Positions 11,366 through 24,029 of a stretch of DNA of 64,000 nt are shown here, in pieces; positions within the stretch are counted from its first letter, which is position 1, and every line of letters starts with the position of its first letter. Where the stretch lies: NCBI GenBank assembly GCA_030068075.1, contig CM057823.1:17332485-17396484 (forward strand). Direction: 5' to 3'. This DNA comes from Paguma larvata. Lineage: Eukaryota; Chordata; Mammalia; Carnivora; Viverridae. A program made the translations under genes and the position numbers. Below the pieces are notes generated by a model. It did not search any database and was not told where the DNA came from. It saw only the letters and a list, made by a program, of their open reading frames with translations.

Positions 11366-13734
11366 CATCCTAGGAAATACCTAAGATTCTGACTTCCTAT
11401 AAATGCTTTCTCATTTTTCAAGGGAAGGAAAAACAATTATTTCAAAAAATCTGAGTTTTAAAGTAATAATCATTCACTTAAGCAAAGTTCTTCCTTTAGT
11501 CTACAGTCTTTAATAATAATGTTTACCTTTTATAATTTTTAAGTACCTAGAGCAGCAACTTGATAACATGAGTTGGCATAAAATGAGAGATGACTAGATT
11601 CTTCCTACTAAGTTTCCCAGGAAGAGTTTTTCTTTTAGTTCCTTTAATCTGAATAATTAGCATATAATTCCATGAATTACTTTAAAGGGTAACTAAGTTT
11701 CTGTAACGCTGAATGAGATATGATGAAAAAGAGCAAGATTGGACTTGAGAAACCTAAACTCTACTCACAAATTTTCTATTTACCATCCATACAATTTTAA
11801 GCAAGAGATTTAAGATTTTATGTCTTACTGGATCGAACTACTTGCCATATCTAATACACAGGGGTATAAAAAAATAATATAGATATTCTTTATAGCAGTC
11901 TGAAAAAGCTTTAAAACTATTCTCATTTTACCTATTCATGAAATTTCTTTGAATTCAGGAAAATCGGCATTCAAAAATTCACAACATATACATGGCTACT
12001 AAAATGTAATAGTATAATTTGGGTCTCAACCTCAACCTCAAAACAAAGACCAGCTTTGGTGGCTTTCCACAGGTGGTATATTTGGATGGATACTGTGTCT
12101 GCTCTGACTGACCCTTTACAGGAGAGGAGGGGCTTAGGGGAATAGTTTGAAAAAGTGAATATGAAGAAGGAAGAGTGAATGAAATAGAGGTGAGTCCGTA
12201 AAGGCGGTCTGCCTCCTCCGGGCCTCCCACAGGCCACAGAGCAGTGACCTGTATTGATCAGAGATAGACATTTCTTTTTGGGACATTGCTCAGGACTGCT
12301 CTCCCTGATCGGGGACCCATCTCCACAGATCTCCAGTCCCTAACCGCAGACTCCAGCATGCGATGTCGGCTTCTTTCTTCTCAGTTTGCTCACTCACTGA
12401 AATCCTCTTCTCCATTTTCCAGCAATGATCTGGCTTTAGATGAGACACTCTCCACCTGCCTGGACTTTATTTTCTGGGCAGCTTGTCCACGCTGCACATA
12501 CTAATCCCTAGGTATGCGAGGACAATTCAGAGTAAGTCTGGAGTCTGGCCTTCTAGGAAGTGTGCTTTTACAGAAGAAACTCTTCTATGTGAAACTCGAA
12601 TCTCATTGAGGTGGGGCCAAACCTTAAAGAAATTGAAATTTTTGGGTGAAGTTATCGATATATCTATAGTGTAGTTTGAAGAGTGTCAAAAATAAAACAA
12701 CAAAACCCCATCACCCTCTGTCAGTTGCCTTTGAAACTCCAAATTCTTCCCATTAATTTCACCTCAATGGTTAAAGCCTTTTCTTTACAAAGACAGCATG
12801 TTAAAATGCTTACATACTCCTTTAAATATAAGACACATCAGCCCGTCCTGACCTACTCCATAACCTATTGTCACATATTAATTTTGTTGTTTTTTTAGCT
12901 AAGCCGTGCAGAAATTGGATATAGAACATTAAATATGGGATGGAGGCCAGCAGTTTGGGACAGGGATCCAACCAGGAAGGTCAAGGTTGAGTAACGGATC
13001 ACAGCTGGGAGGTGTGAAGAAAATACACACCCTGAAGAGAAGATGGAAGACTTTATCTTTCATACACTAAATAATTATACTCAAATAATTTAATTTTACT
13101 GAAATAAATTTAATGAAATAATTTAATAAACAGTTTCTGCCCACCAATTGAAAACCTCATTTCTAGAGAGCAACATATGCCTTCTAGAACAATGTTCACA
13201 ACTAGGCTTGCAAAGATTGTCCACAAAGCTATGACATTTCTCATGTTGGGAGTGATTTTCTGAGCCTTTAAAGAGCTAAGTGCATTCAATTAAGAGCTGC
13301 TCTAGAAAAGACTCTTTTTAGGGGTCAGAGACATGTTTGGTTCCTATCAACTGATCAAAGCTCATCCCAGCATGGTCTTTATGTGGAAATCCCAAACCCT
13401 AACGGGCAGGGCCGCTGAGCCAGCAAGGCAGCAGAGGAAGGTGGCTGTGAACACACCTCATGAGGGCATTATTTTGTTGTTGTTTTACATTCAAAGAGTG
13501 ACCTCTTTCACTCTTTTGATAACCAGACTGGCTTCACTGCAGACGACCTGTGAAAATACTACTTGCTGTAATTTCATTTTGTATTTTCTAGCGTTATATT
13601 TGCTTTATTTTCTGACTTAGTATGAAGGAGGAAAAGAAAGAAGGAATCACATTATCTGCAAATCCTGAGTAATGATTCACAATGAAATTAATACACAAGG
13701 TTGATGAAAATGACAAGTTGCAATGGTTAATTTT
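11366..13734. other. Unassigned sequence
   Basis: About 2.4 kb with no confident repeat or gene. Several 60-95 residue reading frames (for example 12286-12504 and 13333-13620) show no domain. The 12190-12600 part is less AT-rich than its surroundings but I cannot name it. Confidence 0.4.
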
Positions 13735-13970
13735 ATAGGACAACTTGGCTAGGCTATGGTGCTCAGTTATTTGGTCAAACATAGGTTTAGCTGTCCGTAT
13801 GAAGGTATTTTTAGATGTGATTTACATTTAAATTGGTTGACTTTGAGTGAATCAGATTATCTTCCATAACGTGGGCCTCATCCACTCAGATGAAAACCTT
13901 AAGAACAAAGGAGGAGGTTTCCTAAAGAAGGAACCTGGTCTCAAGACAACGGCATAGAAACCCTGCCTGT
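13720..13970 (+). mobile_element. Old LTR-like repeat, left half
   Basis: The passage 'atggttaattttatagga', 'caacttggctagg', 'tatttggtcaaacat', 'tttagatgtgatttacattt' and 'gtgggcctcatccactcag' matches the beginning of a mammalian-wide old interspersed repeat. The same element resumes after the SINE at 14178. I place it as LTR-like but cannot give the subfamily. Confidence 0.5.
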
Positions 13971-14177
13971 GGGGTGCCAGGGTGACTCAGTGAAGCATCC
14001 GGCTTCATCTCACGTCATGATCTTGCAGTCCATGAGTTCAACCCTGAGTCGGGCTCTGTGCCGACAACTCGGAGCCTGGAGCCTGCTTTGGATTCTGTGT
14101 CTCCCTCTCTCTCTGCCCCTCACCTGTTCTCTCTCTGTCTCTCAAAAATAAATAAATATTAAAAATAGTAATAATAA
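13971..14177 (+). mobile_element. SINEC: SINEC, forward, inserted in an older repeat
   Basis: The head is 'ggggtgccagggtgactcag', with internal 'cgggctctgtgccgacaac' and an 'aaaaataaataaatatt' tail. Target-site duplications 'gaaaccctgcct' (13957-13968) and 'gaaacctgcct' (14179-14189) bracket it. Both flanks belong to the same older repeat, so this insertion is the younger event. Confidence 0.95.
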
Positions 14178-14385
14178 GGAAACCTGCCTCACTTTTTAGC
14201 CTACTTGCCTTACAGATTTCAGTCACAAGACCGACATGTCAACTTCTACCTGAATTTCTGGCCTATGGATATTGCTCTATAAATCTCAGACTTGCGGGTC
14301 CCCACAATTGTATGAGTCAATTCTTTAACATCTTTTGTACATTGGTCTGTTTCTCTGGAGAATCCTAATACACAAGTCATAGCTC
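14178..14385 (+). mobile_element. Old LTR-like repeat, right half
   Basis: It continues the element at 13720 and contains 'cccacaattgtatgagtcaa' and 'gtctgtttctctggagaatc', then 'ctaatacac'. That terminal block is characteristic of the 3' end of the same old repeat. Confidence 0.5.
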
Positions 14386-14469
14386 CTGACTGGTATCCAA
14401 TCTCTTGTTTCCATTTCACCTGCTTACTTTTCTTACTATTTTAAAAATATCTCTAAAAGGTACCTTCAT

Positions 14470-14970
14470 TCACAAAATTCTCTTTTCATTCTGTGATGCA
14501 TAAAGTAAATTCTAAGGTTCCTTAATATAGGATGCAAGGTTTTAGTCTTGTGTCCCCTGCTTGCTTCCTTCCCTCCTCTCTGGCCATTGAAACTTGCTCT
14601 GCCTCTTATTCCCCAGCCATATAAAACCACTACGCTTCTCCAAATTTCTGATATTGCCCTCACATCTGATCCTTTGCCCATGCTTTCGCATAGGCACGCC
14701 ATGACCTTTTCTTTGGCCCCACTCCCTCGCCTACCTGGAGTACACGTCTTCATTTTTCCTAACTGAACAAAGACCTCAGCTTATGGAGTAGCCCAGCCTG
14801 GTACATTGACTCGACCCTCTGGGCAACCCCTGAATCTGCACATCTGATTGGAGAGCCCTTATCACAGCCTGTCCGTCTCCTTGGCTAGGCCCTGCAACTG
14901 CCTCCTTCTTCTCTGTACCCCTGGCACCTAAGCCACCAGCTGTCACAGCACACGCACACTGAATGACTGG
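14470..14970 (+). mobile_element. L2: LINE-2 fragment, forward
   Basis: CT-rich antisense-free L2 3' order: 'ccatataaaaccactacg', 'cctttgcccatgctttcgc', 'cctacctggagtacacgtc', 'agcccttatcacagcctgtc', and a tail near 'cacactgaatgactgg'. It is diverged. Confidence 0.6.
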
Positions 14971-15400
14971 TAGTCCTACTCTCTTTGGATTCAGCTACTT
15001 CAAATTTCATTATACAGTGTATAAGTTAATATCTTTCTTTAGATAGCTCTTGTCTTTAGAGTTCAAGCTATGCAAAGATACCATTTTTTAAAAATATATT
15101 TGCTCTGGAAAATAGAGTTACGGTATGTGGTGTCCAGGCAAAAATAAGCAATATCATTCCTCCTCAAGGGATAAGTGCTTCCAGACTAAGAAAGGCACTT
15201 CCCGGACTTAGAGTGTATCTAAATAATTTAGACGTATTTAAATTCCAAGATGGCATTCATTTTTAAAATGCCCTGACATTTTCTGGGGTCATTTCCTTTT
15301 CAAAGTGTACTGAACTTTAAGAAGGAAATGAGCATGATGATAATTTTAAAGTGTCTCTTATAAAGGAACGTGGTGGTATAGAGCGAAAAGGGGCATTGCA
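14971..15400. other. Unassigned AT-rich sequence
   Basis: No gene or repeat recognised. Confidence 0.4.
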
Positions 15401-15419
15401 ATTCCAGCAGGGCAAACTT

Positions 15420-15545
15420 GATTTTTTTTGCAAATGAGGATGGTGAAGACCAGGAGTTTTGAGGGACGTGACAGAAGGCACAAAGCTGGTTAGTGGCGGA
15501 GTCCGGACTACCACTCTGCCCTGAAGACGGTCACATCCGTAGCTC
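15420..15545 (-). mobile_element. MIR: MIR, reverse, partial
   Basis: The antisense MIR core is visible: 'ttgcaaatgaggatggtgaa', 'cacaaagctggttagtggcg', 'gagtccggactacc', then 'ctctgccct'. Confidence 0.5.
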
Positions 15546-16689
15546 TCTTTTAGTCCAGGCACTGCCATCAATGTTTGCATTCAAAGGAGCAATTACACAA
15601 AATGCCTTTAGTATTGCATGCAAAAATAAACAAATGCTTCTAATTTTTTGCACATATTGGCATTTTGAGACAGTAATTTCTTGCTGCAAAGTTTAATTCA
15701 TCAAAAAAAAAATGGTGCCTGCTATCGAATTTTCTTTCCGAAGCAATTTAAGCACCAGTAAATCACTGAAATAAATACAAATCATTTGAAATACATCATG
15801 CCATCGCCACCCCCCTCAAAAAAATCAGCATCTTATGAACTAACCAAGTATTGACTTCTCAGGAAACTAACATGGTAGACAAAATTAAAAGATATGGCTC
15901 TTTGCTGTACTATTATGACTTCAAATAGATACTTAAAAGATGAAGCCAGCAGATATAATGGATCCTCTTCCCCTCTGCAAAGTGTAAGGAGATGAAGGAA
16001 CACATCCAAATATACTTGGGTTTTTGTGAGTTTTTATATTTTTGGCGTCTCTCTGAAAAATTTTCAAGAGTTTTGGGGAAGGGATGCTTAGAACACAAGT
16101 AAGGATGAAAGTATACTCATTAGAAGGGATATGGCTGACTACAGAGGCCAGTGGGCATTTGGAAGGAGAAAGACATAGGGAGGAAGAGGGGTGTAAAGAC
16201 TGAGAGGCAGCGAAGACTGTGATTGAAGCAGAAGAGTTACATACAAGTGAGCAGGGGAGGCAATGAGGAAAGAGGAAGACAAGGAAATGGATCTCTTCAA
16301 AGTTCCCAAGCATGGCTCAGGATTCACTTTTCTAGCATATTCCCACTTCAGTGTAAACATGTCTTCAATTCCTGTCCTTTTAGCAATGACATAAAATATT
16401 GGTTTTGGCTTCTTCACCTTTATTATTCACTACACCGTATATGCTCTCCATTGGCCACCCTCTTTGTCTCCTGCCACCACCATTCCTACTCCATTCCCCC
16501 CCTGGCCAGAAGAGGCTGCACCAGGTCTGTGTTCACCGTTCCTACACTCTTGAAAGCCCTGAAGCACAATGAGGAAGTCAAATACATGTCTTTTCTGCTT
16601 CCTTCCTCTTTGCCTCCCTCCACACAGGCCCAGCCACATTTTCTCTGTGCCCATTGCATCCCCTCTTTTACAATTGTATTCCTCTTCTA
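15546..16689. other. Unassigned sequence
   Basis: It contains a purine-rich patch (about 16145-16290). The longest reading frame in the window (184 codons, 16223-16777 on plus) starts here but runs into the A-rich tract and the SINE, has no domain, and is not credible as a gene. Confidence 0.4.
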
Positions 16690-16698
16690 TCTAAAAGA

Positions 16699-16737
16699 CA
16701 AAAAAAAACAAAAACAAAAACAAAAACAAAAACAAAA
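16699..16737. repeat. (AAAAC)n array
   Basis: About six units of AAAAC immediately upstream of a SINE's target-site duplication. A-rich tracts are favoured L1-machinery target sites. Confidence 0.9.
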
Positions 16738-16750
16738 AGAGATCTTTCCA

Positions 16751-16961
16751 GGGTGCCTGGGTGGCTCAGTCGGTTAAGCAGCCGACTTCGGCTCAGGTCA
16801 TGATCTCGCGGTCTGTGGGTTTGAGCCCCGCGTCGGGCTCTGTGAGGATGGCTCAGAGCCTGGAGCTTGCTTTGGATTCTGTATCTCCCTCTCTCTCTGC
16901 CCTTCCCTTGCTCACGCTCTGTCTCTATGTCTCTCAAAAACAAAATAAAAACGACAAAAAA
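16751..16961 (+). mobile_element. SINEC: SINEC, forward, young-looking
   Basis: It has 'gggtgcctgggtggctcag', 'gccgacttcggctcagg', CpGs retained in 'ccgcgtcgggc', and the 'ctctgtctctatgtctctc' variant shared with the copies at 44257, 53880 and 54662. Long target-site duplications bracket it: 'aaaaagagatctttcc' at 16734-16749 and 16963-16978. Confidence 0.97.
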
Positions 16962-16979
16962 AAAAAAGAGATCTTTCCC

Positions 16980-17909
16980 TAGACTGCCACCTCTCAACAA
17001 GAAACATCATTTTGGCCAAGACTTTCATAGAATGTGCTTCCTTTCAATTGACTGGAAGTTTAAAATCTATGATATTTGACAAGTCGTGCATTTCTACATA
17101 ATTACAGTGTGCCTTGGGCGGCGTTTTGAGTTATGAAGCCAAAAGCAAAGTGATTTTAACAACTCGAAATGCTAAATTACTTGGGTGGAATGTTCCTTAT
17201 GGAGACAACTCACTGCTATAATGAAATGGAGTTTTTTTCTTTTGTCACAATAGGAAAAGTGAGAAGTTCAGTTGGAGTATTTCGAGGATATATTTGACTT
17301 CACTCTATTGTGTCATTAATAGGCATGGCAACAGCTTCAGTGTTAAGAACCATTACAAAATCATTTCAAAATATGAATATGACAAGAAATAAATTAGAGA
17401 AATTGAGCTATTAACATTAAAGAAGCCCATGCAGTAGAACACAAGTGCGTTCTATGTATTTACAACAGTTATTGCTGTAATTTGGAGTGCTGCGTTTGGC
17501 ATATTTTCCATTGTATTATAACAGAAATAAGATCTTGCTGTGAAAATTAGATTATCATAAGCATTAGAAAATTCTTAACTTATTAGCATATTTAAAAAAG
17601 CAACATATGTCACAATATATGACAACCAAAGAAACCCAATCTTCTATATGAGGAGGGAAAACGAGATTGCTTTTCCCTTCCATTTGCCATCGCCATCATA
17701 ACACTGCCCTCCTTCTAGGCCAGACGCAAGGAAGAGTCCTGAATTTCATTTTTGTCTTTAAAATGTGGCTCGCAGATCAGATATGAACTTTTTTCTACTC
17801 CTTCTACTGGGAAAAATTCCAAATCAGTATCTTTCTTCTAGATCTGCCCACTGAGGTGTAGATTAATGGAGATACTACATGCCCAGCGAATCTACTTAGG
17901 TGGGCTACA
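16980..17909. other. Repeat-free sequence, candidate conserved non-coding DNA
   Basis: No repeat is recognisable. The 17100-17650 part is complex, lacks simple repeats, and has no long reading frame. It could be conserved regulatory DNA but only alignment could show that. Confidence 0.35.
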
Positions 17910-18270
17910 GACCCATCCAACTCAAGAGTTACAATAGAAACGGACCATCTTTCTTTGAAAAGCCCTTATCCCTCTGATACTCTCTCTGTTTCAATTGATA
18001 GTGATCCCATGAGAAACCTCAGAGATACCCTCCCTCTTTCTCGGTACCACATCCAGTCAATAACAAATTCTTCCTCTTTCTAATCCTCCTGACTCCCTAA
18101 TCCACTCGATTTGGGGTCAAGTCTCCATCATTTCTCCTGTGGAAAACTGTGGTAGCTTTTTGACCGGTCTCCCCATTTGCAGACTTGGCTTTTTCAAATC
18201 CACCTCCCACGAAACCATCAGAAGGACCCGATATTTCCTGTATACAACATACATTGGGTTTTGCTTCCTG
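17910..18270 (+). mobile_element. L2: LINE-2 fragment, forward
   Basis: It corresponds to the L2 coding region upstream of its 3' end, through 'ggtaccacatccagtcaata', 'ctgactccctaatccactcg', 'gtctccatcatttctcct' and 'gctttttgaccggtctcccc'. It is diverged. Confidence 0.55.
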
Positions 18271-19835
18271 ACCCAATTCCTGAGTCCTTTGGTTTAATGG
18301 GATGTTCATTCCACTGAATTTATCTACATTTATTGATGTGACGTGTATGTTGATCTCAGTTCTACCATCACAAGTTATGTTCTTTTCTTTCCGTGAATTT
18401 TTCTTGATAATTTAGATGTATTTTTGTTCTCATGGTTACACTTATAACTACAATTTTATATAATATCCTAATCCTCTTTTCTCTCTAGTTTCTCTACAAT
18501 AAGCAAGAATTTAAGTAATATGTTTTCCTTCCCTCTCAATTTCATTGAGAGTCTTATATTCTTAATATTTATGTTTATTCAATTTAAGTATACTAAGGCT
18601 TACATTATCTGATATGACTTTTAAATTGTATCTTTCAACTCTCAACTTTATAAATCTAAATCCTTCTGCTATTTCCCCCCTTTCCTTCTTCTAACTCCTC
18701 CCAAGCTCAGCCTTTTAAAGCAATGCAATTTTTACATTGTCAGGGCTTGTAACTTTCACATTCTGTTTTAAAACTGTAATTCTTGCATGTATTTTAGTCT
18801 TTTATCCTACATTTAATTGTATTTGATGCTCACTGCCAGTCTTTATTAAATTTATTATTGGCTGGATTTTAATATCATGATTTTATCAAAGACCATGGAA
18901 ACTGTATTCATTTATTTCTCACATGTTCAAAAAATGTTTATCTGCTGCCTTTATAGGCATTTTCTTTGCTTTGGTCTAAACTGACACACTTTTTTTTCTT
19001 AATTATTTTCTTAAGAACTTCATAGATTCCATTTTCCTTTAGTCTTGACTGTTGCTATCGGTAAATATAAAACTAAATTAATTTTATTGCCTTATAGAGA
19101 ATTTGAATTTTACATGTCTGCTCAGGCAAATATCTCTGTCTTTGGTAAATTTCACTAGGCTATGTCTCAACTATATGTCTCAAATTATTCTGTTAATTTC
19201 TTGAGGATATGTTTGGTCCATCATTATGTAAATTCAGCTTTTTTTTTCTACCAAAGTTTCTTCAACTGTAATGTTCAAAGGTTTTTCGCTTCTTATTTTG
19301 GTTCTTTTATTCATAGATAACAACAAAGCACATTTCAGATTTCTCAAGTATTCTTTCTAATCCTCTTTAACTCCTCATTTCTGTCTCATTTCTTCTCTAG
19401 CCCGTCCTCTGGTGATTTTTTTTTTTCATTTACCTTTTGTTTTCATTGCTCTTTTTTCTAATTTTTATTTTCTTGTGGCGTCTCTGTAAAGATTCCATGT
19501 TGGTTCCTATAATTATTTCTCATCTTTGAGTCCTGAAGAAGGCAGAGATGAGGTGGTTGGGGCCATGATCTGGACTGATTTTCAATAAAATCTTATAACA
19601 TTTGATTTCCAGTATGAGTTGGGTTTGTAGCCTTTACTTATTTCTAGCCGGTTTTTCAGATCGGATCATACCATCACAATGCTTAGTCACTCCCCTCCAT
19701 CCATATTGGCTCGCTGAAGGACTCTGCACGTAAACTTGCCCTCATCATCTACTCAGCATCAAACCGAGCCCAGGAAAGTTTTCAGCACCTGCCTGGAATC
19801 CTGCCCTCCTTTTCCAAAAGACTGGGTTGATGATA
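18271..19835. other. Unassigned T-rich block
   Basis: About 1.5 kb, strongly T-rich on plus with many TTTT and ATTT words and no coding frame. It may be a very old LINE in reverse orientation, but I cannot match it. Confidence 0.3.
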
Positions 19836-19837
19836 TA

Positions 19838-19930
19838 TGTTATGGATTGAATTATGTCTCCACAAAATTCATGTTAAAGACCTAGCCTTCAGTCCCCTAA
19901 GGTGTGACTATATTTGTAAAGAATTGATTG
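19838..19930 (+). mobile_element. MaLR (MLT1-like) LTR 5' fragment, forward
   Basis: It has the signature 'tatggattgaattatgtctc', then 'cacaaaattcatgttaaag', 'acctagccttcagtcccc' and 'aaggtgtgactatatttg', which is the start of an MLT1-type LTR. Only the first 90 or so bases are recognisable. Confidence 0.65.
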
Positions 19931-21367
19931 TAATGAAGGAAAAGGAAAGTGATGATAAATGAGAAACAAACGAAAAAATCAAAGTTGCCTGATAGATTGA
20001 GGGACTATACTGTCTTGCATAGTGCTTTAGACTTGTTGCTTTTATTACTTTTGGTACTATAGTTATATAACTTTAAGTAACAATGTGATTTTTGTGATAA
20101 GAGCCATGTGTCAAATAGTATATATACTTGATAGAGACAAAGTGGTTTAGTTTGACTTCTTTTGAATCCTCAAGACTCACTCACCCCTTCCACTACATGA
20201 CGTTTAGTCTATATTAAGTAGTTAATAAACACATGTTGGCTAGTTAACTGACATGCACCCACACAGAGAGAAAAAGAGGAAGAGAGAGGCAGAGTAAAAG
20301 GGGGGTTAGGGAGGTGGGAGGTGGGAGATAATTTCCAAAACACTAAGTGGTTTACAGAAATTACTAAATATATGTGAAAATTAGAAAGAGTGAGATCTCT
20401 ATCTTTATTCTTGTAAACTGGGACATATGACATAGAATTCGTAAATGTCCAGTGCAAAGTCATTACCAAGTGACTTGGATGTAGAATGACATTTCAATGC
20501 TTATTTGTCTATAATTTTTATCTATTATCCCTGAGAGGGCCTTTGTTACTTTGGGGTTGTTTCCCTTTCCACTTTCTTATCAAGTTAATATGACTTTAAG
20601 AACCATTAATGGGACTCTAATTGAATAAAGCAACAATTCTTTCATATTGCTTGGTTGACTTTCTGTCATTTCTGAAAATGACCTTACTCAGAAAGGTTGA
20701 CTTTGAAGATCGTTTATGTACAAAAGATTTATTCAGCCAGTACTTAACTTACTGGCTTTTTTTTTCCCTCTAAACTGCAGATCAAAGCACTGGATTTCAC
20801 AGTTGGATTTATTTTATTTATTTATTCATTTGATATACTTCTACAGACAAATTTCTATTTGAAATCAGGAATGCTTTCTTATATCTGTAGCTTATGAACT
20901 AATAGTCATATTCAGAGGAAACATTTACTCTTAAAAATAGATAGAAAGATAGACAGATAGGTAGGTAGAAGACAGATAGACAGATAGATCTTAATATAAA
21001 CAAAATAACATAAACTGAATTACAAGATGTCCAAGGAAAAGTGCAACTGTACCACGAATACAAAGAAACCATGGGTTATAAACATTCACACTAATTTCCC
21101 ACCTTTCTTTTGTCGGTTATAAATGAGTAAATTTCCCAGTTGTTATCAAAGCTAAATAAAATGATAAACCTTGTAATCGCTGGAAAATCAGCATATAACT
21201 GATCATCTTTTCTTAGAAATGAGTGCCACTAATTTTACGTGTATAATTCATATAATCTAAACTCTTGTTTTTTTTTTAAAAAAACCTTAGATAAATTATC
21301 TAGTATATTAAAACGTCTTTGGCTTTCCATTCAACTCAAATTGCCTTTTAAGACATGATTTTCTGAG
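19931..21367. other. Unassigned AT-rich sequence
   Basis: No gene is seen. It holds a purine-rich patch (20262-20330) and the GATA-type array at 20938-20990. Confidence 0.4.
20938..20990. repeat. Imperfect (GATA)n microsatellite
   Basis: Interrupted AGAT/AGAC/AGGT units. Confidence 0.8.
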
Positions 21368-23180
21368 ATAAAATATTCTATGAGAACTGATAAATTAATT
21401 CAGTAAAGTCTCAGGATACAAAATTGATAGACAGGAATCAGTTGCATTTCTATGCACTAATAATGAAGTACCAGAGAAATGAAGAAAACAGTGCCATTTA
21501 TAACTGCACCAAAAAGAATAAAATACTTAGGAATAAACTTAAGCTAGGGGATAAAAAACCTGTACTATGAAAAGTATAAAACATTGATGAAAGAAATGAA
21601 AACAATAAAAAGCAAATGGAAGTATATTCCATGCTCATGGATTAGAAGAATGAATAATGTTAAAATGCCTATACTGCGCACCCAAAACAATAGATATATT
21701 TAGTGTATTCCCTGGCAAAATACCAACATTTTCCATCGAACTAGAGTAAATAACACTCAAAATTTTATGGAATCAAAAAAGACCCCAAAAAGACAAAGCA
21801 ATGTTGGAAGAAGAAGAACAAAGCTGGAGGTATCACAATCCCAGATTTCAAGATAAATTACTAAATTGTTGTAGTTAAAACAGTATGGTAGTGGCATAAA
21901 AACAGACGCATACACCAATGAACAGAATAGAGAGTCCAGAAACAAACCCACACCTACATGGTTATTTAATCTACAACAAACAAGGCAAGAATATAAAAAG
22001 AGGACAAGACTATCTCTTTGACAAATACTGTGGGAAAACTGGACAGCGAGATGCCAAAGAATGAAACTGGCCCACCTCTTACATCATACACAAAAATTAA
22101 CTCATAATGGCTTAAGGACCTAAATGTGAGCCCTGAAACCATACAATTCCTAGAATAAAGCACAGGCATTAATTTCCTTGACGTTGGCTGTAGAAACATT
22201 TTTCCAGACATATCTCCTCAGGCAAGGGACACGAAAGCAAAAATAAACAATTTGAACTATGCCAAAATAAAAAGCTTTTGCACAGCAAAGGAAACCATCA
22301 ACAAAATGACGAGGCAACCTACTGAATGGTAGAAGATATTTACAAATGATATATCTGATAAGGGGTTAATATCCAAAAACTATAAAGAACAACTCAAAAC
22401 CAAAAAATTCCTAATAATCTGACTAAACATAGACAGAGGATCTGAACAGACTTTTTTTTTTTTCCCAAAGAAGACAAACAATGGCCGACGGACATATGAA
22501 AAGATGCTCAATATCACTGATCATTAGGGAAATGCAAATCAAAACCACAATGAGATATCGCCACATACCTGTTAGAATGGATGGAATAAAAAAGACAAGA
22601 AATAACAAGTATTGACAAAGATGTGGAGAGAAAGGAACCCTCATGCACGGCTAGTGGGAATGAAAATTGGTGCATCTACTATGGAAAACAGTATGGAAGT
22701 TCCTCAAAAAATTAAAAATAGAATTGCCATATGATCCAGTAATTCTACCACTGGGTATTTACCCAAAGAAAACAAAGATATATGCTCCCTATGTTTATTG
22801 CAGCAGTGTTTACAATAGTCATTGTATGGAAGCAATCCAAGAGTTCATCAAAAGAGGAATGGATGAGGATCGGGAATATACACGAGGGAATATTACTTGG
22901 CCATAAGAATGAATGATGACCTAGAAGGTATAATGCCAAATGAAATAAGTTAGACAAACAGAAAAACATACTCTTTAACATAGAGAACAAATGGGTAGTT
23001 ACCAGAAGGGAAGTGGGTAGGGCGGATGAGTGAAATAGGTGAAGGAGATTAAGAGTACACTTATCTTGACGAACACCAAGTAATATATAGACTTGTTGAA
23101 TCTATTCACATTTTAATGTACAATGAAACTAATATAACACTCATGTTAATTATACTTCAATAAAAAATAAAGACAACAAA
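21368..23180 (+). mobile_element. L1: LINE-1, forward, 5'-truncated (ORF2 3' half to poly-A)
   Basis: The match to L1 ORF2 begins just downstream of the reverse-transcriptase catalytic motif, around 'gaactgataaattaattcag'. It continues through 'ttgcatttctatgcactaa', 'aacaaagctggaggtatcac', 'aaacagtatggtagtggcat', 'gcttttgcacagcaaaggaa', 'aatgcaaatcaaaaccacaa' and 'aaacagtatggaagttcctc' to a 3' UTR and an 'aataaaaaataaagac' tail. Frameshifts and stops interrupt ORF2 throughout. 'gacatgattttct' (21352) and 'aacatgtttct' (23180) may be decayed target-site duplications. Confidence 0.92.
22667..22906 (+). pseudogene. Remnant of L1 ORF2 C-terminal coding region
   Basis: A 79-codon open stretch inside the L1. 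Its translation contains '[18 protein letters not shown]', a diverged form of the conserved L1 ORF2 C-terminal sequence. It encodes none of the endonuclease or polymerase domains and is simply the longest surviving in-frame piece. Confidence 0.8.
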
Positions 23181-23185
23181 ACATG

Positions 23186-24029
23186 TTTCTCATTAATAAA
23201 TGGGTGTACTACTTCATTAAATCTATGATAACTTTCTGTCATTTCTCCCTAGAAGAAATGATTTTAAGAGTTAAATTCTTTCTTATGCTTCATAGTCCTT
23301 GGCTTTTTTTTTTTTAATTAGTATGACATAGCTCTTTAAATTCAGTGACCATTTTGTAAAAAAAAAAGAAAAGATTAGTAATCACAACATATTCTCATGG
23401 CCACGAGAACACCTTTGAAAATATTTACCATGTCATTTGAAAACTTCTAAGAAGAGATTGCCTGGCACCATGGCAAATCTCCAAATGAGCACTTCTGTTT
23501 TCAAGAAGAAGGTGGAACTCTCATTGGTACAGGGTCATTAATGTTCTTTAGATCAATAGTGTCCAACATCATTGTTCTATGTTCTTTATAGATACCACAC
23601 ATATCTTCTGTTGATAAGCATGTCTATGATGCTTTTCAAGACAATCAAGAAGTTCAGCCTACATTGATATATTAATCATTTCATGTTTGCTATGAATTAT
23701 AAGGCACCTCAAAGATTATTGATTATGTGTCATTGCTTATTCAGATGAGCAAAATAAATACATGAAGACATTAAATAAATTGTTTAAAGCAACGAAGCTG
23801 GCAGTGTTAGAAGATTTTCCAAAGAAATCAGGATCTTAGCACGCCCTAATGTCTAATGTAATACACTTTTGGTTATTAATCTGTAATATAAGGTGAGTTT
23901 CACTTAATCCCTAATGTAATATTAGTGTCATACCAAAGATTTTTTTTAATGAAACCTTATCTTATAAACCCCTACTCAGTATACCTCCTCCTACTCTTAG
24001 CTCCATTAGCAACGGTCAGTATAATTCAG
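23186..24029. other. Mostly unassigned sequence
   Basis: A weak reverse MIR-like passage (about 23745-23840, around 'aacgaagctggcagtgtta') is the only hint of a named family. Poly-T and poly-A runs occur at 23306-23316 and 23359-23368. Confidence 0.35.

Noticed and set aside
16223..16777. Longest open reading frame in the window (184 codons)
   Set aside because: It crosses unique sequence, an AAAAC array and the start of a SINE, ends in a lysine/glutamine run translated from the array, and has no domain. It is a chance frame.
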